Assembly (NCBI GenBank): GCA_034509755.1
Contig: CM067561.1
Coordinates: 5,088,646-5,152,645, forward strand
Source of the DNA: Anisodus tanguticus
Taxonomy: Eukaryota; Streptophyta; Magnoliopsida; Solanales; Solanaceae
Direction: 5' to 3'
DNA length: 64,000 nt
This document shows, one piece after another, positions 45,735-58,458 of the stretch; positions within the stretch are counted from its first letter, which is position 1, and every line of letters begins with the position of its first letter. The position numbers and the translations under genes are program-made. The notes under the pieces were generated by a model. It had not been told where the DNA came from. It saw nothing but the letters and a program-made list of their open reading frames with translations, and did no database searches.

Positions 45735-48700
45735 TAGTGGTGGCCAGTGGGCCGGGCTTGGGTCTGGCGAGCCGGGTCTGGCGGGATCGAGGTCGGGACG
45801 GGACGGGTGAAGGGGTTGGGGTCGGGTGTGGCGGGGTCTGGCGGGGTCGGGTCTGGCGGGACTTGCTCCAGTCCCGTCCCGTTCCCGATCCCGTCGGTAT
45901 CGGGTAGGGGGTCGGGTCGGGTCGGGGTCGGGGCGGGGTCCGGCGGGTTTTCCTTTTTTTTTTTCTAAATAACATATGTATAAAAAAAAAACTCAATAAA
46001 CAAGACAAGATAGTGTAATAAAAACATCCCAAGACTGTTTTTGTGCCTCTTATAATATTTAATAGACATATGATTTTTTTTGTAATACAAATACAATTGT
46101 CTAAAATCTAAATTGCAACTTTGTGGTGTTGTCCAAAAGTTGCAAATTACATAATAAAATTGCAACTAAAAAAATTACATTCTAAAAAAAACCTGTTCTA
46201 ATTGCTTGATGATTTCCTGTGGTTCTTCGGTTGGAATTGGTATTTGTTGGTCAAATTGATCTACGTCGCTTCCACCACATTCGGATAAGATTTCGTTATA
46301 GTTTTCATCGTCTTCTTCGTTGATCTCCGGTTGACCGCACCTTCTCTGCTCCGCTCGTATCCAATCTCTGAATAATACTGCAATTTCCAAGCTGTCTCCG
46401 GCTAATGAGTGTCTGTGGTCTCCTATTTGATATCTGCCGGCAGAAAAAGCGCTCTCGGACGCGGTTGATGACGCTTGAATGTTCAAAACATCTCGGGCCA
46501 TCAATGAAAGTGTCAGAAAGGTCTTCTCATTCTCCCTCCAGTATTTCAGCAAGTCTCCATGTCCATCTTCATTGATAACTTCTTGGTACGGTACAGAACC
46601 CTGCAAAACAAAAATATCCAACTCGCTAATTTGGTTAGTAGTAGAGGTACGACCGCACATTCTATTTCTAAGGCTTTCAATACTAGCCGCAGAAACAGCA
46701 TATCTTTTGTGAGGTTGTGTTGAAGATGAAGAAGATGGTATGGAAGCCGGTAAGTTACTAGCATTTTCTTGTTGATAAAATCTATATATTTTTTTGCAAT
46801 GGTGTTCTACGCTAGACAACACTTCTTCTTTAGTTTGTTCAATAGGTGGTGGGTGATTTAGAATTTTGGGACTTGGAGATGGTAGTACTTCTATACAATC
46901 GTAAATAGTTTCAATTAGTGATTTAGTACCGTCTATTTTGATAGTAGGATTTAAAACAGAACATATAATATAAATAGTGGGAATAGGAATAAAATATTTT
47001 TTATTTTGACAAACATTTTTTTAATAGCTGCCTTATAAGCTGGTTTTTCCATATATTCACTAAGTAATAAAAATATTAGAGTTATATAAAACAACATAGT
47101 TGAAATAGTAGGATAATATATACCGGAAAATTCTTTTGTTGCTTGAAAAAATTTCTCTAAAAATACAATAAGTTCAGAAATTTTTACTCAATCACTATCT
47201 AAAATCATATCAGCTGGATTTTTATTATGAGAGTTAAAAAATAAAGTTATAGGTTTTCTATAGTCATAAGCAACAAGTAGTTGCTCGTATAAAGAATTCC
47301 ACCTAGTGGATACTTCTTGTGGAATTTTTCTATAAGATAGTCCACAATCGTGACAAGTTTTTTTATATTCTTTTCTACGTTGTACTTTATTACTTTTAAA
47401 AATAAAATTTATAGCAAATTGTATTTTACTAAGAATGTCTTCAAAAAGTGATAGACCATCCTTTACAATTAAGTTATATATATGGCATGCGCATTTTATA
47501 TGAAAATGATCTAGAAAAGATGGAGTTAAACTATTTTTTAAAATTGTAATTGCGTAATTGTTAGAAAAAGCGTTATCTAATGTAATAGTCATAATTTTAT
47601 CGGTTATTCCGTAATAATGGCACACTTGATAAATATTATTTGCAATAAAAGTACCAGTGTGCCTATCATCTATATATCTATACGCTAAAATACGTTTTTG
47701 CATAGATCATTTATAATCTATCCAATGACAAGTTACAGTTAAATAATCATGGCTGTTAGTACTACGACCTATATCAGACGTGATAGATACTTTGCCATTA
47801 AAATGATATAATGAAAAACGTAAATATTGTTGATATTCATGCGCGAATTTAAATACATCTCTCTTAACAGTTGATCTAGGAAAACCGTTAAAAGCAGGAT
47901 TATATATATATCTAATGTAATGAATAAAACCGGGAGATGAAGGAAATGAAAAGGGCAAACCCTCCACAACAACTAATTTTGATATTGCTTCCCTATCTCT
48001 ATGTTTATTGTATTTAGAGCCTACAATTCCCCCCGTCATAGGGTTAATTTGACTCTGTACTTGGTCCGGGACAGTATCAGTATGTGAACCTTGTCCCGAT
48101 GGAGCGGGCGTTTGCGCACCCGATTTTGAAGCCTGGTATTGGGCATACCTAGATGGATGAGCACTTACTACGTGTCTAATTAAACCCCCCATCCCACCGT
48201 GACCTTTTCCAGTTTTAAATTTTAAAACATTTTTACAAATTTTACATATAGCTACTTGATTCTCTACGTCCCTATCAAAAAATGTCCATGCATCTGATTT
48301 TAATGGTCATTTTGCTGGACCTCGTCTCATACTAGGGAGAATAAAAGGTATTTCAGTTGAAGGTGCACTAGTGGGTGTGTTGTCATCAACATTAATGGGT
48401 GTATCATCTAGATCATCGTCTAAATTAAAGTTTTCTTGAGTTCCAGAAAATAGTTCCTCGTCTAAATCTAATGGTATTGTAGGAACATGTTGAGTATCAA
48501 CAAAATCATCCTGTGTAGGAATAAAATGACTAGAAGAAGTACATTTGCCCCGGTTGTCCCTACTAGAAGAAGTCTTACCCTTACCCTTAAACATACCTCT
48601 AATTCCTTCCATTTTAATTATATGCTAACAAATAATTAAAGTAAATGAAATTAAGTGCGCTAAATAAAATAAACAGACAATAATAATTTAATGAAGGACC

Positions 48701-49291
48701 GAATGTACCAAACGCCGACGTAACGTCGACGTGTAATCGAGAGGTTGAAAATTGAAACTTTGCTCGATGGAAGATCCCCAAGCTAGTTGTCAACTTCACT
48801 CCCAATTTCCAAATGAATAAATAAAATTGAATATTTAGCAAATAATATAGACTTGTAGAAAGACATATTGAGAGATTGTAGGAAGATTTGTGAGAAAGAT
48901 GAAGAGAAAATGAGTTATTTATAGTTGAAAAATTGGATTAAAGTGTAAATATAATAACTTATGGGTTAAAATAAATATTAAAGGGTAGGGGGGTTGGGGA
49001 GGGGGAGGCCTAAAATGGTCGTTGCCCAACGGCCAAAATCTAAAATAGTTGTTGGTGCAACAGTTATATTTGCAAAGGGGGAGAAATCGGGCGAGGTCGG
49101 GACGGGCTCGGGGCGGGCTCGGGTCAGGCGGGCCTGGGGCGGGCTCGGGTCTGGCGGGACGAGATATAGTCCCGTCCTGAGTTCGAGTCCCGCCACCGTT
49201 TTTTTTTTACGCGGGGTCGGGGAGGGACCGGGGCGGGCTCGGGACGGGGTCGGGTCGGGGTCGGGCCGTCCCGGCCCACTGGCCACCCTTA
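45735..49291 (-). mobile_element. hAT transposon, 3557 bp, TSD GTTGAAAG
   Basis: Terminal inverted repeats of 22 bp match at 20 positions: TAGTGGTGGCCAGTGGGCCG at the left, and TAAGGGTGGCCAGTGGGCCG in the complement of the right end. The 8-bp duplication GTTGAAAG is perfect at 45727-45734 and 49292-49299. Both subterminal zones (45750-45950 and 49090-49270) are packed with GGGTCGGG / GGGCGGG-type repeats, likely transposase-binding sites. The interior encodes a hAT transposase on the minus strand. The perfect TSD points to a fairly recent insertion. Confidence 0.95.
46175..48612 (-). pseudogene. hAT transposase, nearly complete but disabled
   Basis: ATG at 48610-48612 (MEGIRGMFKGKGK), with an acidic, Ser/Thr-rich N-terminus. 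A BED-type zinc finger spans the first stop and the next frame (AICKICKN ... LIRHVVSAH), giving C-x2-C and H-x4-H. The central part (47188-48192) includes MTITLDNAFSNN and STRWNSLYEQL. The C-terminal hATC dimerisation domain (46175-46822) has WRENEKTFLTLSLMARD and SSTASESAFSAG, the family signature. The frame is broken by TGA at 48307-48309, 47707-47709 and 47188-47190 and by one frameshift near 47000. All three stops are TGA; two sit at positions where related transposases usually have Trp. Confidence 0.92.
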
Positions 49292-49299
49292 GTTGAAAG

Positions 49300-50750
49300 T
49301 CTTAATTTTTTTAAATCTACTTTCTTCAACTATAATTAGGTGACAAATCAGCCACCATCTTGACAAATAATAAAACAACACATCAACATCAAAAATAAAA
49401 ATGAACATGCGGGATACAATCAGCAGCAGAATCAAATTCAAATCTCTGTGGGCGATCCTTATACAACTCTACATAAATCACTATCATTCAATAAGAAAAA
49501 ATTGAAGACTTATATGTTGAGTCGTAGTTTAGAAATTTAAAATTGTGATTTACCAGAAGTGTTGAAATATATTTTATTATTAAAATAAATTATTTATCTC
49601 TCATATTTGTTAGCGGTCATAAAAGTTAGAAAATGATCATAACTCCCACCCTCTCCCCTGCTCCAAGATGTAGAATATGGTTTTTACTCTCATTAATCAC
49701 ATTTCATATTCTTCCTCACTTAATTATCCAATTTTCTCTATATTTACTATATGGATGATTTCTACACCTATATACAGAGGTGTTTCTTCTATGAGTTGAG
49801 ATGAAAAAATATTATATTGTGTGAGAGAGGTGTGAAAACTATTGTGGTGTATAGTGAGGTTGGAGAAGTGAAAAAAGAGAGTTGAGATAAAGAAAATATT
49901 CTAAGTAACTTAGTTACCACAAAAGTGAGTAATTTATGTTGAAGGAAGGTGTTTTTATTGGTGGAGCTTTGAACTCTTCAATTAGTCCAGAGTTGTTTGA
50001 GACACCCACGTTGTTAGACTGTTGTATCCTAGAAGGGACAAGTCAAGAGATATATTGTTGGACCGGTGAAAATTATACCGCAGTAGGCTTGAATCTCCTT
50101 AAAGAGAGCGAATATCCGCATCTCAGCCTGAATATTTATTTATGTATTATTTTTAAATTGTAATAATTTGTGGTATATTCACCGACAAAAACAAAGAAGG
50201 AAGAATGTTCACTAACAGTTGACTCTGAGTTAGAGTTTGAAATTTCGGTCTCAGTTTTGCCGCGATTAGCGTCACAATGACAGAAATTTTCTTCCACACT
50301 TTCATGGCGGTGACTATCGATGGCATGTTAGATTTGTTCCATTATTTTTTTAATTCAATTTTGGAGCTGTGTTTGAAAATATTACAACGAATTAAACATT
50401 AGAGCTCCTAGATTTATGGAGTTGAAATTTTCAGTGTTTGCTGTGGGTTTTTTTTTAGGTGAGATCCACATGAAAGACAAGATGGTGAGATACTGCAAGT
50501 TAAGAAAAAACCTGATAAAATGAAGAAGATTCAACGTTCTTTTCCATTTTTCTATTTCCCTATACAATTTAAAATCGAATTTCACAATGGTACAAAGACT
50601 GCGATTTTCTAAGTGATCTTGTTGTTTGTTGGTGGAACGTTATTTTGCCCGAAAAAATGGATCCTCTAGTTTCTGCTTCAAATTCATTTTACCTACTTCA
50701 AGCAATGATGAACCCTTTCAACATATCCATACCGTAATAAATTTTCCTAG
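49300..50750. other. Unassigned region, possibly LTR-derived in its middle
   Basis: No supported gene. A 75-codon frame at 49936-50163 lies in a stretch (about 49780-50200) that reads like the transcribed end of a retroelement LTR, but no termini or target duplications are found. The rest is AT-rich. Confidence 0.35.
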
Positions 50751-50754
50751 ACCT

Positions 50755-50953
50755 TGTTAACTGGAGCTTGTATAATATGATTTGGGGCCCAACATCGGTG
50801 AACAAAGAATTGGAATGAGTCTGGCTCTGATACCATGTAAAGAATGGATCTTGGGCCTAACTCAACCCCAAAAGCTAGTTTGTAGAGTGAGAATTGTCCA
50901 AATTCATATAATGAGTCCATGTTCTCATTATATCCGACGTGGGACTCTTAACA
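50755..50953 (-). mobile_element. Truncated TRIM, minus strand
   Basis: Related to the TRIM at 24053-24430. The LTR is 50836-50953 (TGTTAAGAGTCCC...TTTACA in minus sense). Next to it is a perfect tRNA-iMet binding site, TGGTATCAGAGCCAG in minus sense (50821-50835). Internal sequence shared with the first copy continues to about 50755, where the second LTR is missing. Confidence 0.85.
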
Positions 50954-51144
50954 AGCCAAGTTGAATGAGCATTCTCTAAAAATGATTGATCCGGAAGCTA
51001 CTTTATTGGAAAAAGTGATGATGCCTTGTTATATATCTTTTCTATTTGGCATTTGTCAAAATGGAGGAACTATAGATGTTTTCTAACAAGGTTCACTCCT
51101 ATAGGAATTTGACTTGTTTGTTTTGCTTGTGCTTATGTTTTATA

Positions 51145-51267
51145 ATGAGCCGAGTGTATCTCGAAAACAGTCGATTTACTTACCAAGATAAAGGTAAGGT
51201 CTACGTACAATCTACCCTTCCCAGACCCCACGTTGTGGGATTTCACTGGGTATATTATTGTTATTTC
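51145..51267 (+). mobile_element. TS-type SINE, 5'-truncated
   Basis: GAGCCGAGTGTATCTCGAAA, GGTAAGGTCTACGTACA, CTACCCTTCCCAGACCCCAC and TGGGATTTCACTGGGTAT are the body and 3' end of the Solanaceae TS SINE, ending in a TTATTG-type tail. The tRNA-like head is missing. Copia B is inserted right at the tail (TSD ATTTC at 51263-51267). Confidence 0.85.
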
Positions 51268-52293
51268 TGTAGGGATACAATTGTTGTAGGGAACGGGAAG
51301 TAAGTAACTATTACAATAGTAAGAAAGGATAAACTAAATATTACAATAAACTGTAAATCAAGAACTTAACAAACTGCTTTGTGATTTGCTGAGTCGAGTG
51401 ATGGCACTTTGTCTTTAAGACAAGATTGCCCCGTATATCCCCTTTTACGTTGTCGAACAATAGTCTCCCAAGATACAACATCAACTTAACAATTGAGCAA
51501 AGAAACTCAAGTGTTACTCTTGAAAAACTTTGAGTATAGTAACTTTGCTAGAGAGGAAGAAGATCAATTCAGAAAATTTTGGAATATTGTCTAAGTGTTG
51601 TGTAGTGTTCTTCAATTGAGTCAAAGACCTCAATTTATAGTGTAAGGATAAGACCCCTCAACTAGCCAACTAATGGTCTTCAATAGTCATGTAATGACAC
51701 TTAATTGAGAGGTTACATTCAGCCAAATAATGGCTGAATTCATGTGTCAAGTAATGGAGAATCAATGCTCCAAAACCAGCCCAAAGGTCATAACTTTTCA
51801 ACTTCCCGTCGCAGCATTCTGCCTCCGAAGCGCCGCGGCTCTGTGAATTAGCGCTGCGGCTCTGTGAACTAGCGATGCGGCGCCTTGGCTTCAGTAACTG
51901 AAGACACAATTAGCATCGCGGCTCCAGTAACTGAAGACACAATTAGCGTCGCTGCGCTCCCTAGGAGGCCACGCGGCCCTTCGCGACTCCGCGGCGATTT
52001 CCAACGCGTTTCATCTTACACTTCGTACACTTCTTCCTTCGTTTACCAACGTGAAATACTTTGTCATTTGGCCAATAACTGTCCATCATTCTATGTCTCA
52101 AACGTAGTACATACGTACCAATATCTCTTTCACTAATGAAATTTGCGATACTTAGCACTACGTGTGCACGTGTGTGGAAATGACATTTCAGACATGCGGG
52201 GCCCCAATTGTTTGAGTCATAAATAATGGGATATACTTAATTCCACATTAGTAAATTTCCAACAATCCCATCTTGAAAGAGATTTTGGCGCAC

Positions 52294-52545
52294 TCACATG
52301 GTGCCTTTCCAGCAATCTTTCAGTGGACCGATGTTCCATCTGGATAGGTAGCATACGCTTTGAACCTTCCATAGTTGAATACCATCAGACTTACTTACTT
52401 CACGGTGAATGTGATGTCTTGAACCGTCAGTGTTTAGTGTAAGCCAAGTCAACGATACCAATTCAACAACTTCCCTTACTTTGTTTTTCGTAATGTTTTG
52501 TCTGTTGTGGCCGTGGACACTTTTTGAATTCTTAAGTGCGTTCAT
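52294..52545 (-). other. Small ORF after pol in element B, shared with A
   Basis: An 83-codon frame, also open in element A at 8662-8916 (shared words NALK, VHGHN, QNITKN, LTWLTLNT, LKDCWK). No domain is recognised. It could be leftover non-coding sequence that happens to be open in both copies, since many differences change the amino acid. Confidence 0.35.
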
Positions 52546-52892
52546 TTTGAGGCGGCCTATCCTCGCACTTAAATAGGTGGTCTCCTACAAGGTATCATGC
52601 TATACCCCACTTTACAAGTGTTAGGAACCATTAAAAGTTTCCCCAAATCTAACCTCAACCGGTGAGGATCATTAAAGGTTTTGGAAACTTAACCTTCACC
52701 CACACTGCAGATAGCACTTATAGTCTATCGCGGGAACAACTTTGGATTTGGTGTTTTGTTACAGAAATAACTATCCGAAGTGCTTATGCTTCCACCGAAG
52801 CAATCATCTGAACCTTTACAGCTTAGTTTTCCCATTGAACCTAATTCCTGGGATCTCTAGTCAGTAAGGTTGGGTTACCACTGTATTGGTCC

Positions 52893-55800
52893 TTATACCT
52901 TGGGTTTTAAGCTCATCCCCCTAGACAGGCAGAATATCTGATCTTTGGGTAAGCCCTTTGTCAGTGGGTCCGCTATGTTATCCTTTGACTTTATGTAATC
53001 AATAGATATTATATCCGTAGTGATCAACTGCCTAACGGTCTTATGTCTTCATCGAATATGACGAGACTTGCCATTGTACATGGAACTCCGTACCCTTTCT
53101 AGAGCCAACTGACTGTTGCAGTGGATCATTACAGAAGGTACGGGTTTGTCCCAACAAGGAACATCCTCTAAGAAGTCATGAAGTCACTCAGCTTCTTCTC
53201 CTACTTTGTCTAAAGCGATAAACTCTGATTCCATCGTGGATCGGGCGATGCAAGTTTGCTTAGAGAATTTCCAAAACACAGCCCCACCACCAATTGTAAA
53301 TACATACCCACTGGTGGACTTGGTATTCTCTATATCAGATATCCGGTTTGCATCACTGTACCCCTCTAGTACATCTGGATATCTCGAATAATGCAACCCG
53401 TAAGTTAACGTGTATTTCAGGTATCGTAGTACCCGATTCAACGCCTTCCAATAATCATTACTCGGATTACGGGTAAACCTAGCCAATTTGTTGACTGCAT
53501 AAGCAATATCAGGTCGGGTGCAGTTTGTTATGTACATCAAACTACCAATCACATGTGCATATTACTCCTGGCATACGGGTGCACCACGATTTTTATCAAG
53601 CTTTTGATTTCTATCCATTGGTGACTTCATAGACGAACTGTCGAACATCTCGAACTTTCTCAAAACATCCTCGATGTAGTGAGACTGAGATAAGACCATC
53701 CCGTCAGACATCTTAGAGATTTTTATCCCTAAGATGACATATGCGATACCCATATCCTTCATGTCGAAGCATTGTTTCAACATTTTCTTAGTCTCTAGAA
53801 TCAAGCTAAGACTGCTCCATGTGATCAACATGTCATTTACGTACAGGCATATCATGACGAACGAGTCAGAGTTACCGTTCATGTAAGCACATTTGTCACA
53901 CTCATTAATGGTGAAACCCTTCGATAGCAGAGTACTATCAAATTTTTCGTGCCATTGCTTCGGGCTTGTTTCAGCCCGTATAGAGATTTAATCAACCGAC
54001 AGACTTTCTTCTCTTGCCCTGGAACTACATACTCCTCGGGTTGTTCCATATAAATTTATTCTTCCAAATCACCATTTAGGAAGGTTGTCTTGACATCCAT
54101 TTGATGTATCTCAAGGTCATGCAACGCTGCGATCGCAATGAATACTCATATGGACGTCATCTTAGACACCGGGGAGTACGTGTCAAAGTAGTCAAGGCCT
54201 TCCTGCTGCCGATAGCCTTTGACTACCAACCTGTCCTTGTACTTATCTATAGACCCATCTGCTTTATACTTTCGTTTGAGTATCCATTTACAACCCAACA
54301 GTTTATTTCCTGGAGGAAGATCAACCAACTCCTAAGTATGGTTATGCAGGATGGAGTCCATTTCACTCTCAATAGCTTCTTTCCAGAGCGGTGCCTATAG
54401 AGTTGACAATGTTTTAGCAATTGTCCTCGGTTCATCATCAACCATATAAGCTACAAAGTCAGGACCGAAGGATTTATCCTTCCTGACCCTTTTACTTTGC
54501 CTTGGTTCCATCTCTGGAGTCTCCAAGTTCTGAGAAAATGGAACACTAGATCCCGGTTCAGCCACTTCGAGGTCCACTAGATCTGAACTATCTAGATTCA
54601 GGCCGTCAATAACTCCCGATTCCTAAGAACTTTGTTCATAACTTTGTTTGCGAGAGGTTATGTCCTTTTTATTTCTAGGAAAGGTATCTTCAAAGAATTG
54701 AGCATTCCTTGATTCCATGATTGTACCCCCGCGGATATCTGGAATATCTGACTTATGCACTAAGAAGCGATAAGCATTACTGTTATTTGCATATCCGATG
54801 AAAATGCAATCTACAGTCTTAGGCCCAATCTTGACCTGCTTTGGCTTGGGTACTTCGACCTTTGCCAAACAAACCCACACCTTTAAATATTTATAGGTAG
54901 GTTTCTTTTCCTTCCATGATTCATACGGAGTTTTGTCTTTACCCTTATGTGGGACTCTATTAAGAATCATTTTAGCGGTAAGGACAGCTTCTCCCCACAT
55001 GTTTTATGGAAGACCAGAATTGATGACCAAGGCATTCATCATTTCATTCAATGTGCGGTTCTTGCGTTCCGCAATACCGTTCGACTGAGGTGAGTATGGA
55101 TCCATCGTTTGATGAACAATGCCCGATTCAACACAATATTCCTCAAATGGCGCTACATATTCTCCCCTTCTATCGCTACGAATGGATTTAATCTGCATGC
55201 TTAGTTGATTCTTAACTTCTGCTTTGTAACGTCAGAACGCTTCAAAGGCTTCATCCTTACTTTTCAACAAGTAAAGGTAACAATACCTTGTGCTATCATC
55301 AATGAATGTCACAAAGTACTTGTTCCCCCCTCTAGTTTGTGCAAACTTCAAATCATATATATCTGTGTGAATAAGTTCTAGAGGGTCGGTATTTCTTTCG
55401 ACAGATCAAAAAGGAAGCTTTGTAAGTTTTGCCTCTACGCACACCTCACACTTATGTTGAGGGTTTACGTCGATAGACGACAACAACTCCAACTTTACCA
55501 ACCTTTGGATGGACTTGTAGTTAACATGTCCTAATCTATGATGCCATAAATTAGAGGACTGAAGCAAGTAAGAAGAAGCTTCAATATTATTGCTTGTACG
55601 TAATACAGACATGATGTTAACTTTGAAGAGGCCTTCACAAATGAATCCTCTTCCCACAAATGTTCCATTCTTAGTGATTACAAATTTATTGGACTCAAAC
55701 ACTAGCCTAATATCAGCATTAACCAATAAATGACCTAAAATTAAATTTCTTCTAATCTTAGGAACATGCATCACCTCCTTCAGAGTGAGCTCCTTTCCAG

Positions 55801-57056
55801 AAGTCATCTTCAGGACTACCTTTCCTACCCCCCCAGCACGCCAGGGGAAGCGTTGTTGCCCATGAACAACTTCTTATTTGTAACCGGTGTATAAGTGGAG
55901 AAGGCATCTCTATTGGAACAGACGTGTCTTGTAGCACCTGTGTCCATCCACCATTGCTTGAGATTCTCAACAAGGTTTGCTTCTAGCACCACCGCTGAGA
56001 ACTCCTCAATCATGTCATCCAGAAACTTGTCTTTGACGACGTTAACTTGTGCCTTGCCCTTAGCCTTGACATTTTCTTGTTGCTCAGTCTTGAGCCTGCG
56101 GCAATCCTTGATCATGTGACCAGGTTTTCCGCAGTGGTGACAGTTTCCTTTGAACTTCTCCGCTGCTTGGGTCTTACCGTCTTTCTGGACACTTGCGCTT
56201 CTTGCTTGGGTTCCCTTTGGCCTCAGCCAGATTTGCCTTTGTCTCAGCGGGTTGTTTACCCCTAGGCAAGGCCTTCTTATTATCTTCCTGAATTTGGAGT
56301 TTGATAATAAGTTCTTCAAAGGTCATATCCTCTGTCTTGAGTTTTAAGTAACTCATTCCACGAAGGAGGTAACTTTTCAATCAACGATGCAACCAAAAAC
56401 TGCTCATTTGGTTTCATACCTTTCAAATCCAGGTGATATAGAATCATTTGGAATTCCTGGACTTGGGACATCACTGTTTTGCTATCCGCCATTTGAAAAT
56501 TTCAGGAATTTTCCAATGATGAATTTCTTAGTACCTGCATCTTGTGCGTTGTACTTCTTTTGCAGCTTCTCCCACAACACTTTGGCGGTGTCAATGGTGC
56601 AATACACCGTGTAGAGAGGGTCTGACAAGTAGTTCAATATATAGTTCTTACACATGAAATCACTATGACCCCATGCATCAAGAACCATCTTCATGTCATT
56701 AATGACATGGATACCTAGGCCCCCTTCAGCCGTTTCAGTAGGCGAAGGGTCCATTTCATCTCCAGCTTGTGGAGGATCTTCTATTAGGAAATGAGCCATT
56801 CCCATAACAGTCAGATAGAATAACATCTTCTGTTGCCGTCTCTTGAAGTTGGAGCCCATGAACTTTTCAGGGCGTTCATGGTGGAATCCAGCGGGTGGAG
56901 GAACATCAACATTCCCTTGAGTAGCAGTAAAGGCGTTGGATGAGCCTTGTGCAACCGGAAAGGCATTAGGTGTGCCTTGAGCAGTGGGGAAGGCAGAGGG
57001 GTTGCCTTGAGTAGCAGCAACAACAAAATCAGAAGCAATTTATTCTCTTCCAGTCA
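52893..57056 (-). pseudogene. Copia B gag-pol, disabled
   Basis: Gag ATG at 57054-57056, 39 bp from the LTR, with a stop at codon 6. Gag core, then an intact zinc knuckle (CHHCGKPGHMIKDC, near 56100) and an intact protease site DTGATRH (about 55930). A frameshift at a C-run near 55830 follows. Integrase keeps HTDIYD, RSDRRGEY and SPQSNGIAERKNRTL. In RT the catalytic motif reads YVND instead of YVDD (near 53830), removing one catalytic Asp. RNase H has SDANR and ends near 52893. Further stops lie near 55004, 54620 and 53180. It shares the SYEQSS stop with element A. Confidence 0.93.
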
Positions 57057-57079
57057 TCTTTCTAGGTACTTACAACACA

Positions 57080-57093
57080 AATCTTGTCTTAAA
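57080..57093 (-). promoter_or_regulatory. Putative self-priming site of element B
   Basis: Two bases after the 5' LTR the minus strand reads TTTAAGACAAGATT. This is an exact 14-nt complement to CAATCTTGTCTTAAA inside the same LTR (57242-57256). As in element A, no tRNA-iMet complement is found before the gag ATG. Confidence 0.5.
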
Positions 57094-58458
57094 ATTGTAG
57101 GGATACAATTGTTGTAGGGAACGGGAAGTAAGTAACTATTACAATAGTAAGAAAGGATAAACTAAATATTATAATAAACTGTAAATCAAAAACTTAACAA
57201 ACTACTTTGTGATTTGCTGAGTCGAGTGATGACACTCTGTCTTTAAGACAAGATTGCCCCGTATAACCTTTTTTATATTGTCGGGCAATATTCTCCCAAG
57301 ATACAACATTAACTTAACAATTGAACAAAGGAACTCAAGTGTTACTCTTGAAAAACTTTGAGTATAGTAACTTTGCTAGAGAGGAAGAAGATGAATTCAG
57401 AAAATTCTAGAGTACTTTCTAAGTCTTGTGTAGTGTTCTTCAATTGAGCCAAAGGCCTCAATTTATAGTGTAAGAAGAAGACCCCTCAACTAGCCAACTA
57501 ATGGACTTCAATAGCCATGTAATGGCACTTAATTGAGAGGAAACATTCAGCCAAATAATTGTTGAATTCATGTGTTAAGTAATGGAGAATCAATGCTCCA
57601 AAACCAGCCCAAAGGTCAGAACTTTTCAACTTTCTGTCGCAATATTCTGCCTCCGAAGCGCCGCGGCTTTGTGAATTAGCGTCGCGGCTCCAGGAACTGA
57701 AGACACAATTAGCACTGCGGCGCTCCCTGGGAGGCGTCGCGGCCCTAAGCGGCTCCACGGCGATTTTCGACACGTTTCATCTTACACTTCGTACACTTCT
57801 TCCTTCGTTTACCAACGTGGAATACTTTGTCATTTGGCCAATAACCGTCCATCATTCTATGTCTCAACTGTATTACATACGTATCAATATCTCTTTCACT
57901 GATGAAATTTGCGATACTTGGCACTACGTGTGCACGTGTGTGAAAATGACGTTTCCGACGTGCGGGCCCCCAATTGTTTGTGTCATAAATAATGGGATAT
58001 ACTTAATTCCACATTAGTAAATTTCCAACAATTTCTTTTCCTTCTAATGTGTCATGTTATCACTGGTCACATCATCATGTAAGTGTCAATTTAATCTCAC
58101 GCATCTAACATTTTAATTTGCTGTGAAAAAAATATGTGAAATTGGTAAACTTCTTTGGTAGTCTAGGTGCTCAATACTGTAAACGTGTACAAGTATAACA
58201 CTACAATCCCTACTCATAATTAGAATAGGATTCTAAATTAGAATTCCTATTGTATTAGGATTGTATATTGTACACTATATATATTGATATTAATGACAAA
58301 GACTCCCCAAGGGAGATTAATATCATCTTATATGGTATCAAGAGCCAACCCTAATCTAGAAAAATTCCTACCCTTGTCGCCGACCCCCATCCCCCCCTCT
58401 TGGCTAACGGCAACATTGTTTTTCTTCTTTTCTTTCTTCCTAAATTTCCACCATTCTA

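Larger units (their letters stand above)
51268..58030 (-). mobile_element. Copia element B (TNT1-94-like), complete, TSD ATTTC
   Basis: 6763 bp on the minus strand, flanked by ATTTC at 51263-51267 and 58031-58035. The 3' LTR is 51268-52264 (997 bp) and the 5' LTR 57096-58030 (935 bp). Both run TGTTGGAAATTT...CCCTACA in minus sense. The 3' LTR is longer owing to a tandem duplication around 51850-51950 (AGTAACTGAAGACACAATTA twice). PPT CAAGATGGGAT abuts the 3' LTR. It is the same family as element A. All coding domains are present but with stops and frameshifts. Confidence 0.95.

Noticed and set aside
48994..49296. Gly/Arg-rich 100-codon frames at the hAT ends (also 45747-45968)
   Set aside because: Produced by GGGTCGGG-type subterminal repeats, not by a coding gene.
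49936..50163. Small gene with product of 75 residues
   Set aside because: The sequence around it looks like LTR-derived DNA, and the frame has no domain and no supporting signals.
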